Shown here piece by piece: positions 25,078 through 39,607 of a stretch of 64,000 nucleotides of DNA. Numbering within the stretch: position 1 is the stretch's first letter; every line of letters begins with the position of its first letter. This DNA comes from Strongyloides papillosus (taxonomy: Eukaryota > Nematoda > Chromadorea > Rhabditida > Strongyloididae): assembly GCA_005656395.1 (NCBI GenBank), contig SRSI01000078.1, positions 1,798,001-1,862,000 of the forward strand, read 5' to 3'. The translations under genes and the position numbers were made by a program. Under the pieces are notes generated by a model. The model saw only the letters and a program-made list of their open reading frames with translations, had not been told where the DNA came from and searched no databases.

Positions 25078-28000
25078 TTACTTAGCACATACAAATTTCC
25101 TATTAACAATTTTTCTTGAATAACCTTCACAACAAAGTGATCTTGGATATGGACAAACTAATTCGCCACATGCTTGTGTTGTATTTAAAACATTATTTCC
25201 AATACAATCACAACCTTGGCTAGTAGTTAAGCATGTTCGCTCTTTTTTTATAATTCCACACATACCACAAGTATCTGTACATGTACCAGAAGACCATTCA
25301 CTCCATTGACCTTCCTCTGGGCACGGTAATGTTCCACCAACTATACAAATAATATCCTTAGTTGGCCCTATTGATTTTGAAAATGGTGAACAACATATTT
25401 TTTTACCTACATAATCGATACATGGTTGTTGACTACAATATTCTGTCTCTTCACTCGTTCCAGTACATGGACATCCATATTTCTCAGATTCACAAATTCG
25501 TGTTCTTTTTTTCTCATTACATCCACCGCATGAATTTGCATCACATTTAGACCATTCACCCCATTTACCCCATATTCCAAGTCCATCAGGTGGACAACAT
25601 GTTGTTTTTTGAATTATTTCAGCAGCAGGTAAATTTAATGGTCCACATTGTATTTTCCCATCGTAAACTCCTGCTTTTAAACCAGGTGAACAACTATCTC
25701 TTGGGAAGGTACATGGTTGAGTATTACATGGAATAGTTCTAAAAAAATATATATAATTGTAGTAATTTATTATTTCTATGAACTATTATAATTATACGAA
25801 TAAATACAAAATTGATATTTTTAGTTTGATTCACACGATTTATGCAAAAGTTATGATTTAATAAAGAATAACTTAAAACAGAAAATAAAATTAGTAAACT
25901 TAAAAAAATTAAATTACCTTTCACTATTACCAGTACAAGAGCATCCAAAATATTCCGATATACAGAGTCGACTTTGTGTAACATTAGAATAGCTACCACA
26001 AGTATCTCCACAAACTGTAACATCATACCAATCAGTCCACATACCACCGTTAGGACAACAAGTATTGTCACATGAATTTACGAATGGATTTTCTTCTTTA
26101 ATATTTTCTAAAGGTCCACAAATTAGTTCGTTATTTACAACCATGGCTTTATAATTACCACAACAACTATCTCTAAAAATATCAGAAAATAGAAAATTTA
26201 CTGATAGAAATTATTTTTACCAACCTGGGAAATACACATGGATTTGTCTTACAAACATATGTCTGAGTTTTATCACCAACACAAGGGCATTCATCTTCAT
26301 TAAGGCATGTTCTTGATCTAGTTTCTGTTGAACATGAACCACATACATCTTCACAAGGTTTTGTTATTTGCCATTCACTCCAAGTACCTCAAAAATATAT
26401 AGATTAAACTTATCGTTAACTCCTTACCATATTTTGGGCAACATATGCTATTGCATTCTAGTGTTGCCTTTTTTTTCTTCAACTTCAAGAGAAGGTAATG
26501 GACCACATGTTATATTGGAATTTATTACCATTGCTTTGTACCCTTCATTGCAAGATTGTCTTGGAAAGACACATGGAATTGTTGAACAGTATTCTTCCTT
26601 TGTATATGAACCTACACAAGGACATCCATTTCCCTCTGATAAACAAGTTCTTATTTGTTTACGTTTAGATGTACCTTTAAAGTTAAAATTATTTAGACAA
26701 AAAGCATTAACTCACCACATGTATCATCACATGAAGTCTGTGAAGACCATTCACTCCAAACTCCATATTTTGGACAACAAGCAGGCATACAAACTGTTGA
26801 AGGTTTTGGATCAAAAATGATTGGCTGTGGTCCACAAATAATTTTATTTGTACCATCAGTAGATGCCATAGCACTAAGACCATTACAACAACTATCCCTT
26901 GGAAAAGTACATGCTAATAATTATGCTATAAATATATTATATAATCAAACTTACGTTCTATATTACAAGGATCACTCCTAGCACTATCTCCTGTACAAGG
27001 ACATTGGGGACTACTTAAACATGTTCTCGTCTTCTTTTGTTTCCCACATGAACCACACGTATCAGTACATGGTTCAGAAACCCACTCAGACCAAACACCA
27101 CCCACAACACAGCAGGATACACATGGGGGTTCTTCTTCAATAGTAGGTTCTGGTAAAGGTCCACATAAAATTTGTTTTGATAAAACTGTTGCAATACCGT
27201 TACAGCACGAATCTCTTGGGAAAACACATGGTGAGAAGCCACAGATTTCTGTTTTTTTAGATGCTCCTTTACAAGCACATGTCCCTGTTGTTAAGCATTT
27301 CCTTTCCAATGTTCTAACTCCACATTGACCACAATCATCAGTACATGGGATAGTCTCGCTCCATTCACTCCAACTTCCAATATATTTACATGATTTTGTT
27401 TCAGAACTATCACCTTGACAAGGACACTTATTACTATCTGTCAAACACTCTCTTGTTCTAGTACTTTTACCACAGCTTTCACAGGAATTACCTTAAAAAA
27501 ATAAAGAGAAATGTTAATAAATTCTTACCATTGCAAGAACTCCAATTTTCCCAATTCCCCCATATACCTCCAGGTGGACAACAACTAGATGGTAAAACTG
27601 GTTTTTCATCTGCCGGTAGTGAGTCACAAACAATTTCTTTGTTTATAACAGTTGCTTTTAATCCATGGCAGCATGATGGTCTTGGGAAAGTACATGGTTT
27701 ATGATTACATCTATCAACTTTTTCACTGTCTCCTAAACATGGAATATTAAATTGTAAACTGAGACATGTTCTTCGTTTTATTGTATGTCCACATGATCCA
27801 CAAGTATCAGAACATTCACGAATTGTCTTCCAACTACTCCAAACACCATTTTTTACATCACATAGAGGTGATATAGAAGTAGTTTCTTCGGATGTTGTTG
27901 GAAATAGAGTTGAAGTTACGATTGTTGTTAATTCTTCGGATGTTGTTGGAAATAGAGTTGAAGTTTCAATTGTACTTATATCTTCAGATGTTGTTGGAAC

Positions 28001-31000
28001 TGGAGTTGAAGTTACAATTGTAGTTAATTCTTCGGATGTTGTTGGAATTGAAGATTCAATTGTACTTATATCTTCAGATGTTGTTGGAACTGAAGTTGAA
28101 GTTACAATTGTAGTTAATTCTTCGGATGTTGTTGGAGTTGAAGATTCAATTGTACTTATATCTTCAGATGTTGTTGGAATTGAAGTTACAATTGTAGTTA
28201 ATTCTTCAGATGTTGTTGGAATTGAAGTTACAATTGTAGTTAATTCTTCGGATGTTGTTGGAATTGAAGTTTCAATTGTACTTATGTCTTCAGATGTTGT
28301 TGGAATTGAAGTTACAATTGTAGTTAATTCTTCGGATGTTGTTGGAATTGAAGTTACAATTGTAGTTAATTCTTCAGATGTTGTTGGAGCTAAAGTAGAT
28401 GTTTCAATTGTAGTTAATTCTTCGGATGTTGTTGGAATTGAAGTTTCAATTGTACTTATGTCTTCAGATGTTGTTGGAATTGAAGTAACAGTTGTAGTTA
28501 ATTCTTCAGATGTTGTTGGAGCTAAAGTAGATGTTTCAATTGTAGTTAATTCTTCGGATGTTGTTGGAGTTGAAGATTCAATTGTACTTATATCTTCAGA
28601 TGTTGTTGGAACTGGAGTTGAAGATTCAATTGTAGTTAATTCTTCGGATGTTGTTGGAGCTAAAGTAGATGTTTCAATTGTAGTTAATTCTTCAGATGTT
28701 GTTGGAATTGAAGTTACAATTGTAGTTAATTCTTCGGATGTTGTTGGAGTTGAAGATTCAATTGTACTTATATCTTCAGATGTTGTTGGAACTGGAGTTG
28801 AAGATTCAATTGTAGTTAATTCTTCGGATGTTGTTGGAGCTAAAGTAGATGTTTCAATTGTAGTTAATTCTTCGGATGTTGTTGGAATTGAAGTTTCAAT
28901 TGTAGTTAATTCTTCAGATGTTGTTGGAATTGAAGTTACAATTGTAGTTAATTCTTCGGATGTTGTTGGAGTTGAAGATTCAATTGTACTTATATCTTCA
29001 GATGTTGTTGGAATTGAAGTTACAATTGTAGTTAATTCTTCGGATGTTGTTGGAGTTGAAGATTCAATTGTAGTTAATTCTTCGGATGTTGTTGGAGTTG
29101 AAGATTCAATTGTACTTATATCTTCAGATGTTGTTGGAATTGAAGTTACAATTGTAGTTAATTCTTCAGATGTTGTTGGAGCTAAAGTAGATGTTTCAAT
29201 TGTAGTTAATTCTTCGGATGTTGTTGGAATTGAAGTTTCAATTGTACTTATGTCTTCAGATGTTGTTGGAATTGAAGTTACAATTGTAGTTAATTCTTCG
29301 GATGTTGTTGGAGCTAAAGTAGATGTTTCAATTGTAGTTAATTCTTCGGATGTTGTTGGAATTGAAGTTTCAATTGTAGTTAATTCTTCAGATGTTGTTG
29401 GAATTGAAGTTACAATTGTAGTTAATTCTTCGGATGTTGTTGGAATTGAAGTTTCAATTGTAGTTAATTCTTCAGATGTTGTTGGAATTGAAGTTACAAT
29501 TGTAGTTAATTCTTCAGATGTTGTTGGAGCTAAAGTAGATGTTTCAATTGTAGTTAATTCTTCGGATGTTGTTGGAATTGAAGTTTCAATTGTACTTATG
29601 TCTTCAGATGTTGTTGGAATTGAAGTTACAATTGTAGTTAATTCTTCGGATGTTGTTGGAGTTGAAGATTCAATTGTACTTATATCTTCAGATGTTGTTG
29701 GAACTGGAGTTGAAGATTCAATTGTAGTTAATTCTTCGGATGTTGTTGGAGTTGAAGATTCAATTGTAGTTAATTCTTCAGATGTTGTTGGAGCTAAAGT
29801 AGATGTTTCAATTGTAGTTAATTCTTCAGATGTTGTTGGAATTGAAGTTACAATTGTAGTTAATTCTTCGGATGTTGTTGGAGTTGAAGATTCAATTGTA
29901 CTTATATCTTCAGATGTTGTTGGAATTGAAGTTACAATTGTAGTTAATTCTTCAGATGTTGTTGGAATTGAAGTTACAATTGTAGTTAATTCTTCAGATG
30001 TTGTGGGAATTGGAGTTGAAGATTCAATTGTACTTATATCTTCAGATGTTGTTGGAGCTAAAGTAGATGTTTCAATTGTAGTTATGTCTTCAGATGTTGT
30101 TGGAATTGATGTTACAATTGTAGTTAATTCTTCGGATGTTGTTGGAGTTGAAGATTCAATCGTACTTATATCTTCAGATGTTGTTGGAATTGAAGTTACA
30201 ATTGTAGTTAATTCTTCAGATGTTGTTGGAGCTAAAGTAGATGTTTCAATTGTAGTTAATTCTTCAGATGTTGTGGGGATTGGAGTTGAAGTTACAATTG
30301 TACTTATTTCTTCAGTTGTTGTTGGAGTTAGAGTTGAAGTCACTATTGTGGTTAATTCTTCAGATGTCGTTGTAACTAGTGTTGATATTACAATTTCGCT
30401 TATGTTTTCGGATGTTGTTGTAGCTAAAGTTGAAGTCAACATAGTGCTTAACTCTTCTGATGTTTTGAATTCATCTGTAAAAGTAACAATTTCACTTAAT
30501 TCAGGCGTTAAAGTTGAAACTATTACTGTACTTGAATCAGTGCTAGTTTCTGTGGTTATATCATTTGAAGTTGAAACTACTGTTGTTAATTTACTGGACA
30601 TTGTATATTTTAAAGTAGATTCTTCTGTTTTTGTTAAATCTTTTTCTGTAGTTGGCACTGTTGATTTTACAGTTGTGACTTCTTCAGTTTTTTGAACATT
30701 ATATTCTATAAAACAAATTAATTAATTATTTTCCTATTCTATTATTGATTTTGTACTTACGTTCACATACAACTGTCTCTAACAATAAAACTTTATTTTT
30801 ATCTTCCCATTGTTTATCATTATTACAAATCATTTGTCCCTCTATTTCATGTGTTCCCCTTTGAAGCATCTAAACCTTTTATATAATTTAAAATATTTTT
30901 AAAAATTACATGATATGTATTGTCTAATTTCTGAACCAATAATGCTGATATATCATTTTCATTATTGGCTTTGCAGCTTAATGTAAGTACTAAACATCCA

Positions 31001-32988
31001 CTACTATCTGTTGTTTCAGTAAAAGAAAATATTCCAGCATTTGCTCCACTTGTTATTGGTACTCCTTCTTCAATTGTTTTACATTTGTTACACAAATTAT
31101 TTTCTGTAGTTTCAAGTGACGATGTTGTTGCTATAAGTGATGGTTCTAAAAGTATGATTTGACTTTTATATTATAATAACTACACATACCTTCACAAACG
31201 AATTCACCAGTTAATTCAGTTCCACCAACGGCTTCTGATTTATATGTACCTGTCTGGTCACAATAAACTTTTACTTGATTATTGTATGGTCCATATTTTA
31301 AATCCTAAATAAGATTAAATTAAACATAAAAAAAACTTACGAGTTTTGTACCATCCTGTTTTGTAGCAAGTAGTGCAACATTATTATTACCATTTTTGCT
31401 GGTGCAAGAAAGTATCAATACATCACAATTGTAAGTTAAATCATTAGTTACTGTTATATTAAGATCTGCTTTTGTGTATCCTTCTGTTACAACACTTCCA
31501 ATATTAGGATCAGGACATTTAATACATGCTTCAGTTGTTGTTACATCCACTAAAGCTGTTGTTATTTCCTCAATTTTTTTAATTTCTTAAGACTTTTTAT
31601 TTAGTAGTTATATAAATAACTTACCATCACAAACAATTTCTCCTGTTACTTCTGCACCAGTTACAGTTACCCATGTATTATTTTTGCATGAAATTAATGC
31701 TGAATGTGCATATTGGCCTGATTGAATATTCTTAAATTATTTAATATAAAAAATGTAAATAAGTCTATAGAAACTTACTGTATTTTGATCATCCGTCGAT
31801 TTTACAGCGAAAATGACATATTTTGTAGTATCGATACCTTGACATGTTATTTGAATGTCTTTAAATCCTGTACTTAGTACAATTTCTTTTTTTTCCATAC
31901 TTCCTTGATTTATTTCATACTGATAATTAATTTCACTTGGAACACTCAATGAAGTATCACTAATGGATATTTGTTTTACATCTAATGGTGTACAATCGGT
32001 AACAGGTTCATATTCTAAAAAATGTTTACTTTTTTATCTCATTATCCTTGAATTACCTTGACATATAAAATTTCCAGTAAAACTTCCTGGAATATTTTCA
32101 TTTGATGTAAGCTGTCCTTTATGACAAACAAATTCAGCATATGTATAAGATACTTCATTAGCAACAACCTTTATATACAATATTCTATTATGCTTAATTA
32201 AATGATAAACCTACAATATATTGACCTTCAGTTGTTTCTGCTAATATAGCAACATAATTTGTTTTTATCGATGCTTTACATATTTCTACACTTTGAATCT
32301 CTTCACCAATATCATTTGCATTAGTTGATAATTGAGTGGTACCTTTTATAGAATTGGAATGAGGAAATGGTAAAAGAGCATTTGTATCTTCTATATTTAC
32401 TTGTGTAAGTTGTTGACAATCAAGAATATATAATGATTCACACGAAAGTACATTCGAATATGCCAAACCATCTAATATCCAAGATCCATTAGCGGTACAT
32501 TGCAATTGTGTTGTGATTTCCTCAGGTATAGCTGTTGGATCAGTAAGTCCCTAAATAAAAATATATTTTTAAACACCTTTATATTAAATTACCAATTCTT
32601 TAAATTCTCCACTAATTCCGTCAACTGTAAATAACAATGTCATTGTTATTGCTTCAGCTGGTCCCGTTCCTTTACATGATATATCTGCTGTCTTACATCC
32701 TTTAGAATCTTTTCCATAATTAACAACAAGATTTCCTCTTTCAAAGATAAATAATTGATCTGTTTCTTGAAAATCATTACATGATGTTCCACAAGCTAAA
32801 GTTTTTGATTAAAAAAATTAAATTGCTTATTTCTTACTTCCTGCTTGTCTTTTACTACGATGTAATGTATATTTATTATTAATATAACTTTCATAATTAC
32901 TGCTTGCAATCCTTATTAAGGTGAAAAATATTACAATATTCGTTAACGTTTTAATTTTAAGTTTTAGTAGTTTACACCTTACAGTCAT
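25078..32988 (-). CDS. Secreted C6-module / mucin / TSP1-repeat protein (one apparent frameshift)
   Basis: Seventeen exons on the minus strand: 32988-32838, 32795-32593, 32550-32215, 32168-32057, 32014-31779, 31730-31625, 31585-31341, 31304-31190, 31145-30910, 30869-30761, 30705-27529, 27491-26955, 26913-26716, 26674-26428, 26387-26225, 26172-25918, 25738-25078; about 2,361 residues. Order: a hydrophobic signal peptide (VIFFTLIRIASS, about aa 18-30); a dibasic RSKR site; repeated six-cysteine modules alternating with GEI/VxC units, like the nematode C6 domain; a Thr/Ser/Glu-rich mucin region of roughly 60 repeats (about aa 620-1560); then about nine TSP1-like modules (W-x-x-W...CxDxCGxC...RxRxC) separated by CxFPRxSCCxG linkers. 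No transmembrane segment is seen, so it is probably secreted and heavily O-glycosylated: surface coat, cuticle/gut lining or host-interface protein (inferred). Anomaly: exon 14 is out of frame by one base in an 8-T run (26468-26475). The exon 7 acceptor could also be at 31555. Confidence 0.75.
26468..26475 (-). other. Putative 1-nt frameshift in A8/T8 homopolymer
   Basis: In exon 14 of the mucin/TSP1 gene the reading frame entering from the 5' side (…PLPSLEVEE) runs into a stop. The conserved CNSICCPKYG that starts the next TSP1 module is in another frame. Removing one base from this eight-base run would join the two frames. The simplest explanations are a homopolymer sequencing error or a real inactivating indel. 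Confidence 0.75.
27880..30470 (-). repeat. Mucin-type coding tandem repeat, 42-bp basic unit
   Basis: Within exon 11 the minus strand repeats a 14-residue unit (TTSEELTTIVTSIP) and 16-17-residue variants with an inserted STLAP, STPVP or STPIP. EELTTI and EDISTI alternate, as do VT, ET and ES. Units near the edges (about 30300-30470 and 27880-27960) are more diverged, typical of arrays that grow by unequal exchange in the centre. All unit lengths are multiples of three, so the frame is kept. Array length is likely variable between individuals, and collapse in assembly is possible. Confidence 0.9.
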
Positions 32989-35900
32989 GGTTTATTAAAA
33001 TTATTACTATAAAATGTTACATTTATTTTATTTGTTAAAATAATATACTTTTTAAACCGTTAAGAGTTTGGTTTTATAATAAATTTCATTACTGTATCAT
33101 TCTATATTAACAATTTTAGTTGTTATTTTTTTAATATAAAAAGTGAAATTACATTAAAACTATAATAAATCAAATATTTTTATATCATAAAAGTGTATAG
33201 CCTATATTTGTTAATTTACTATACCATTCAACGTGATTTTCTAGATGTTTATAAAAAAGTATTAAATTTTTTTTAACATCTGATATAAAGTAATCTACAT
33301 TTGACATGATCTATTGTCAAAGGATAAAAATAAATGTAATTAAATAAACTGTTTTCTTGAATAATAATAAAATAATTCTTTTAAACACATAGAAAATTAA
33401 GTAATGTTAAATAAAACGAAGAGTTAAATTTACAAATGATAATTTTTAAAAAGGAACAGACTTTTATTTAATATATCTTTTAATATCCTTAAAAGAAACA
33501 ATTATTATCATGTACTAGCAACTGCTTAAACATTAACAAGGATATTTTTTTATTATAAGCTCATTTTATATTCTTGTAAAACAACTATCAAATTTACACA
33601 AATTTTGCACCTGTTTTTAAACACCAATTTATGTAAACTATCAAATGCTCAAAAAAAACTAAATGAAATTATTTTTAAATTGAATATATCTCTTTTTAAA
33701 GTATAATTATTTATCTCCAAAACAAATAATCGTCTGTAATTTTCTTTGTTTATTACATAAAAATCCTTTTATATAATTTATTGATAAATCAGAATAATTT
33801 AAGTTAAATATATCATTTATTTTAAAATATCATGTTTACTTTTAGATGTTAAAATGTTTAATAATTATCCTAAAATCTCTATTTTATTTTATTTATGTTA
33901 TAAGATAATTTTCAACAAATGCTGCATAAATATTAGATATGTGGGAGTTTTTTTTTACATTATCTTTAGATTAAAATTTATTTGTTTTAAATTGTTCTTC
34001 AAAGATAGTTGATGGGTTTATTTAATTTTTTCTAACTAACATAAGTTGTTTGAAATTATTAAAGCATACGTGTCAAAAGAAAATATATGTTGTATTGATA
34101 TTATTTCATTTCTTTTAAAAAGGTAAAAATACATTAAAATATTTTTACAAAATCATTTGAAAAAAAGTACGTTTATATGTTTTCGTTAAAATTACAATAA
34201 GTTATTTTGTATTTACTTCCTTTATTATTCTTCCTTTTTTATCGTTTTTTTTACCATTCAATGGCAGCAAGTAACACATAAAACTATCATATGCACTTTA
34301 TGCTTTAGTTTCTCTAACACAAAAATAGGAATGTTAAATAATCAATATAAATGAATAATAATAATTCTTGTTACATTTTAGCGAAATAATTTTTTAATGG
34401 CTAAAAAAATTGAAATCTATACATATATTGACGTTTTATAAATAACTTTACTATTTGTCACATAAAAATAATTTTATTATATTTATAAAGAATTTTAAAA
34501 AAAAATTATTTTTAAAATTGGAAATTTAAAGATAAAATGTTTTTAATATTGAGAATAGTTCAACAAGTAGCAATCAAATGATCTTGTAACAAAAAGAAAT
34601 ATTATAATTTTTAAAATCATAAATAATCATTTTTTACATAATAATTTACAATAATTGAATATTTGACAAAAGTGGTATTTGAGCAACATTTTTTTATAGT
34701 TTACATTAGTTTATGTTTATTTTTATATAAATACATCAATGATAACATTGTTATTTAACTTTATACAAATGTTCAATTAAAAAATATTTTTTTAATCTCG
34801 GTAATCATTATATGTTAAAAATTTCATTAGTTTAGTAAGAAAATTTTTTTATAAGAACTGCAGAAAAGTTTTTATTTGTCATACCAGGAACACTGAATCA
34901 TTAATTTACCATAAAAAAATTTATTTTTTACTATATATATTTCCATTCTTAAATGAAAACTTTTTAGTTGAATTAAAATTTATTATGAACAAAATTCAAA
35001 ATTATTTTAAATTAAACCAGGTTAAATTGTCAAAATGTATTCAAAAGTTTACTTAGTTTTTAAATTAAATTACAATACTCATATATCTCAAAAAATGTTT
35101 CGAAATATTAACATCAACAACTTCAAATATAAAGTTTTTACCATATTTTACCATTAACAAAGAAAAATAATACAACTTTTTATTGTAACTAGTAGATCAA
35201 TGTACATATTTTTACACTTATTACATTCAGCTTAGTTTTCCGTAGTATATACGGTGTTTTAAATACCAACACACAAACAACAATAGTCATTTTTTAAATA
35301 ATCATTTTTAATCTTCAATAAATGGGTTTATTATTTTTAATTGCAAAATTTTAAAAAAGATCTTTGATAATAAAATTAATGTTATTTTAAATTTATAAGA
35401 AAAATGATTTTACGTTAAAAAATAATTTTTTTCCTCTTGTTATAAAAAAATAAGTAAAAATTTAATTTTTCTATAGAATATAAATTGATATGACTTTTAT
35501 TTATAAAATTGCAGCTATTGTTACAAAGTACGACTACTATATTGGTATAAAAATCTTCATTTTATATTATTTTTAAAATATAAGTGAAACTTACATATTA
35601 ACATATGTAAAACAATTTTTTAATTTTACGATTAATTTTCTTTTTAAAAAAAAGTGCTTATATCGTATACTTTGTGGTTGTTTTTATATTTCACCTGATA
35701 CATTATACATAAACTTTTAAAGGAAAGTATTTTTTATTAATACAGGGATATATTTTAAAGAGGTTTAAAGAAATTAAAATATAATAGCAAAATTTTTAAA
35801 AATCTTTGAAATTTAATAACAGTGAAGTTTATTTGTAATATAAAATAATAAATGTTTATGCTCTAAATCACAAGTATTTGTTTATTAGCTGATAAGAAAA

Positions 35901-38900
35901 CATTTTCAATAACAAAATGTTGTGTTAAGAAGTATATTGTAAAAAAATTAAGATTTTTTGATAATATTTGTTTTACATTAGAAAAATCATTTAAAATATA
36001 CATATATTTTAGCTGTAATATTTATTATCACAATAAAACTTCAACATTAACATCGTTGTATAGCTAACTTAAAAAGTAGATAAAGGAAATAGAGTATAAT
36101 AACAAAATTTATTAATATAGTTCATCATAAATTTTTTCTTATTTTAGATAATTTATTTTAGCTCAAGATTATGATTTTATCCAACTACTGATTAATATCA
36201 AAAACCAATCTCATAACAATTCTACAACATGAAAAAAATTGATTAAATATCAAATTTTATAGCTACATTAAATATTAAATAAAATTTAAAGTAATTTTTA
36301 AACAACTTTATTTATACAAATTTTTTATTACAAAATTATTACCTCTATTGAAAGAAAATTTTTTTATTATGTAAAAAAAATAATTCTATATAGAAAAGTA
36401 ATTTCTACATTTTTTTAAATAAATTCTTTTTAATTTTACTTTTGATCCCTAGAAATTTATGCATACAGAATTTTAACCTTTATCCCATTATTACCCAAGC
36501 ATTATTTTGTTTGTGATGATACCATTAAAATGTTTTGAAATACTGATTATTATAATAAGATAAAGTCTATTAGAAATTGATTGACATAATGCTTTAGTTT
36601 CTATCTAATTTTCAAAAAATGTGTCACCAAATTTGATTACTATCCGAAAAAGAAGTAACAAAAACCATTGTACAAAGTAACATAGTTTCTAAAAAAATTT
36701 TAATGAGATGCGATAATTTTTTTTGATATTACAAAAACTTCTAAAAATGTTCATTTTAATTTAACATTATAAATTAAAACATGTCAAGTTGATATTATAA
36801 CTTTAAACTAGTATTAAACTGATACATTTTTTTATCATCTTCTCATTACCTTTTTTAATTTAACTGTTTCAAAGTAATACATTTTTTTTAAAAATATTCT
36901 TTCTTTTTAACCCCTTTTTTTACACTATCATTATATGTTAATGCACTCACACTATGAAAATTTTATATTTTTTTGTTTGAGAATGTAATATTAAAATTTA
37001 CAAACAAAATAAAAGTGTAATAAATTTTAGCTTATTGATAGCAAATAAGATTAGTAAAATAGGGATCAAATCATGAGATCACTGTAGTAACATAACAATT
37101 TTTGAAAAAAAATACAGAGAAAAAAATTATATAGATATACATATAATGGACTTTCCATTATCTAAATTTAAGTATTAATAGGAAGTTTATTTTTAAAATT
37201 ATTATTAATTTTCTTTTTATGATGAAATAAGCGTTATTATGTGATAAAAAGAATTAATCTAATCCTTATTATTTTAATGAGTAATAGGAAACTTTTCAAT
37301 TGCATTAATAATAATAGATTTAAATTTTACATTCTGTTTTCTTTTCCTATCATAGGTAAATGATTATTTTATTATTGAAAAATTTATATTTAAAGTTCTT
37401 ATTAATTTTCCGTTTATTTGTATCATTGTAAACATTTATTTATTATACTTTTTAATAAGTATCAATCAGTATAATATTAATGTTTTTATCTATGAAAATG
37501 TAATTGCCTTTAATGAAATTAAATAAAAAGTAGATTAAATTGTAATACATATAAGAAATCAAGTATCAAAAAAATTGAAACACGTTTTTGTAAAAAAAGG
37601 GAGAAAAAACTAGGTCAGTGTCTTTTTTTCCTACTTCTGACAAATGGGTAAAGTCATTATCATCGATTATTTTTAAATAACATAACAACACGTAACAGCC
37701 AGTTTTTTATTTACAAAAGGTACTGTAAAAATACTGTTGTTTTTTATTATATTTTTTATCGCTATGGTTATTTTTCTATATTTCTAAATTATTTTAATTT
37801 ATTCTTATCTATAACTTGGACTAAAAATTACTGATTTAAGCTGGTAAAGGTATTTTTTACATAAAAATTTTTTTTTATAAATTTGTTAACACATATTATT
37901 TAAAATTAATTTTATTAACATAAAAAGAAAAATTGTAAAATAATATTTTTAAACGTACATTTAGGAACTCTTTTCATCAGTTAACTTTATAGACTTTAAA
38001 CATTATTTATGGGATATTTATTAAATTTAAGACAAAAATTACCATAATTTAAAACTTAATTTTAAAAAGAGATAATTATTTTAAAAAGCTTTATTTAAAA
38101 AAAATAATATATATAAATATTTAATATAAACAGCAATGTTTCACGATCTACGTGACAACATAAGTGGATTAACATAAAGAATAAAAGATATATAATATAT
38201 AAAACAATATTAAATATATTTAAAAAAAATAAATCTTGTGAATAATCTTAATCACAAACGTTTAAGAACATTATTAATGTCTAACTTCTTAATTGCGAAA
38301 AGAAAGCAATAAATGCGTGTTTCATCTATTCTACAAAGGAAATAATGTAAATGTATGATCACTTAAACATTTTGACATTTTTTCGCTCCTTAGCTTATTT
38401 TGTAATTCAAAAAAACTTTCCAACGTAAATGTATATATTTCTATATATCCTAGAGAGTAAACCAAAATTAAAAATGAGCCTTGAAACGTTTTGTAGATTT
38501 GTTAGGCAATGATTATTTTAAGAAAACCTAAATGCTAACTTGAGATTATCAATATTACCATCATTTCTATGATAATACATATAAATTATTATTATTATTA
38601 TCTCAGAAAGTCAAGACGCACTAAAGATGCCAAAAATTTGTAAAACAATAGTTGGTAAATTAAGGCCATTAAAGACCTACAATTTGTGATCAATAAAAAT
38701 TATTGTTATTTATAATTCAATAAAAACAAGTAGATAATATTTACAATAAAAATTATTGGAATCTATGCGCTGAAGAACCCGAAATAAAAGGGATGTATCG
38801 TAAAGAAAATTTATATTAATTTTAAATGACAAAAAATACATTGGTTAGCCGAATTTGAAAAAAAATGATACTAAAAAGACCGGCAGTTTCTTGGCAGAAA

Positions 38901-39607
38901 TATATATAATAATATAGAATTTTATAATATAAAACAAAAATCAAAATAACCATTACTGTTTAGGGCAAGAGATGAAAGTCAATATGGAAGGCACTTTGGG
39001 ACACTTATTAACAAACATCTGTGAAGTAATAGGCATATTCAACATTAAAAATATACGGAGAAGGAATGAAAATTTAAAGTAGTAAGATGTTGTAAATAAA
39101 TTCAATAAAATATAAAAAAAGTCAAACGATTATTCTTGGGAATAGACAAGACATCTAATTATAATATATAACTGGAGTTAGCCATCAATGGCAATGTTAA
39201 TAGAGATCGTTGTAATTAGAACAATGATAATTCTGTAAAAAAAGCATAATATATAGTTAAAACAAATATATGATACAAGATATGCCCTAAATATTAATAC
39301 AATGTTTATAAAAATTTACACATATCAAAAAACAGAGCTATATGTGATTGATTCATATACATATATATAAATCAGATCCTTTACACATAAGCCATTATTT
39401 TAAAATTCCGTAAGCAAAATCATTATGTTCTAATTAGTGTTAGTCTTGTTATATATATTATATATATCTAATTTTGGTAGTTCATAATATATTATATAAT
39501 GTTGGGTATTTGATAAAGTATCGGCATTGGGAATGAGTGAAACGAATATTATGATTTTATAGAATAACTGGAAATTACAACGTATCACTATAAGGATTCA
39601 TCTCATT
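32989..39607. other. 6.6-kb gene-poor region
   Basis: Very AT-rich with frequent stops in all frames; no coding exon recognised. It should include the promoter of the mucin/TSP1 gene at its left end and the lin-29 3' UTR at its right end. Between about 38550 and 39080 the composition is more even and short open pieces appear (for example LFRARDESQYGRHFGTLINKHL near 38961-39030, ending in a stop). I read these as a decayed sequence or conserved UTR, not a gene. Confidence 0.45.

Noticed and set aside
26368..26820. 150-aa plus-strand ORF inside the TSP1 region
   Set aside because: It is antisense to exons 13-15 of the mucin/TSP1 gene, whose cysteine/tryptophan pattern is clearly on the minus strand.
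28284..30695. 803-aa open frame on the plus strand (SSDVVGIEVTIVVN repeats)
   Set aside because: It is the exact antisense of the mucin repeat. A stop-free 42-bp unit repeated in frame keeps the opposite strand open too. There is no start context or splice structure, and the minus strand joins properly to flanking coding exons.
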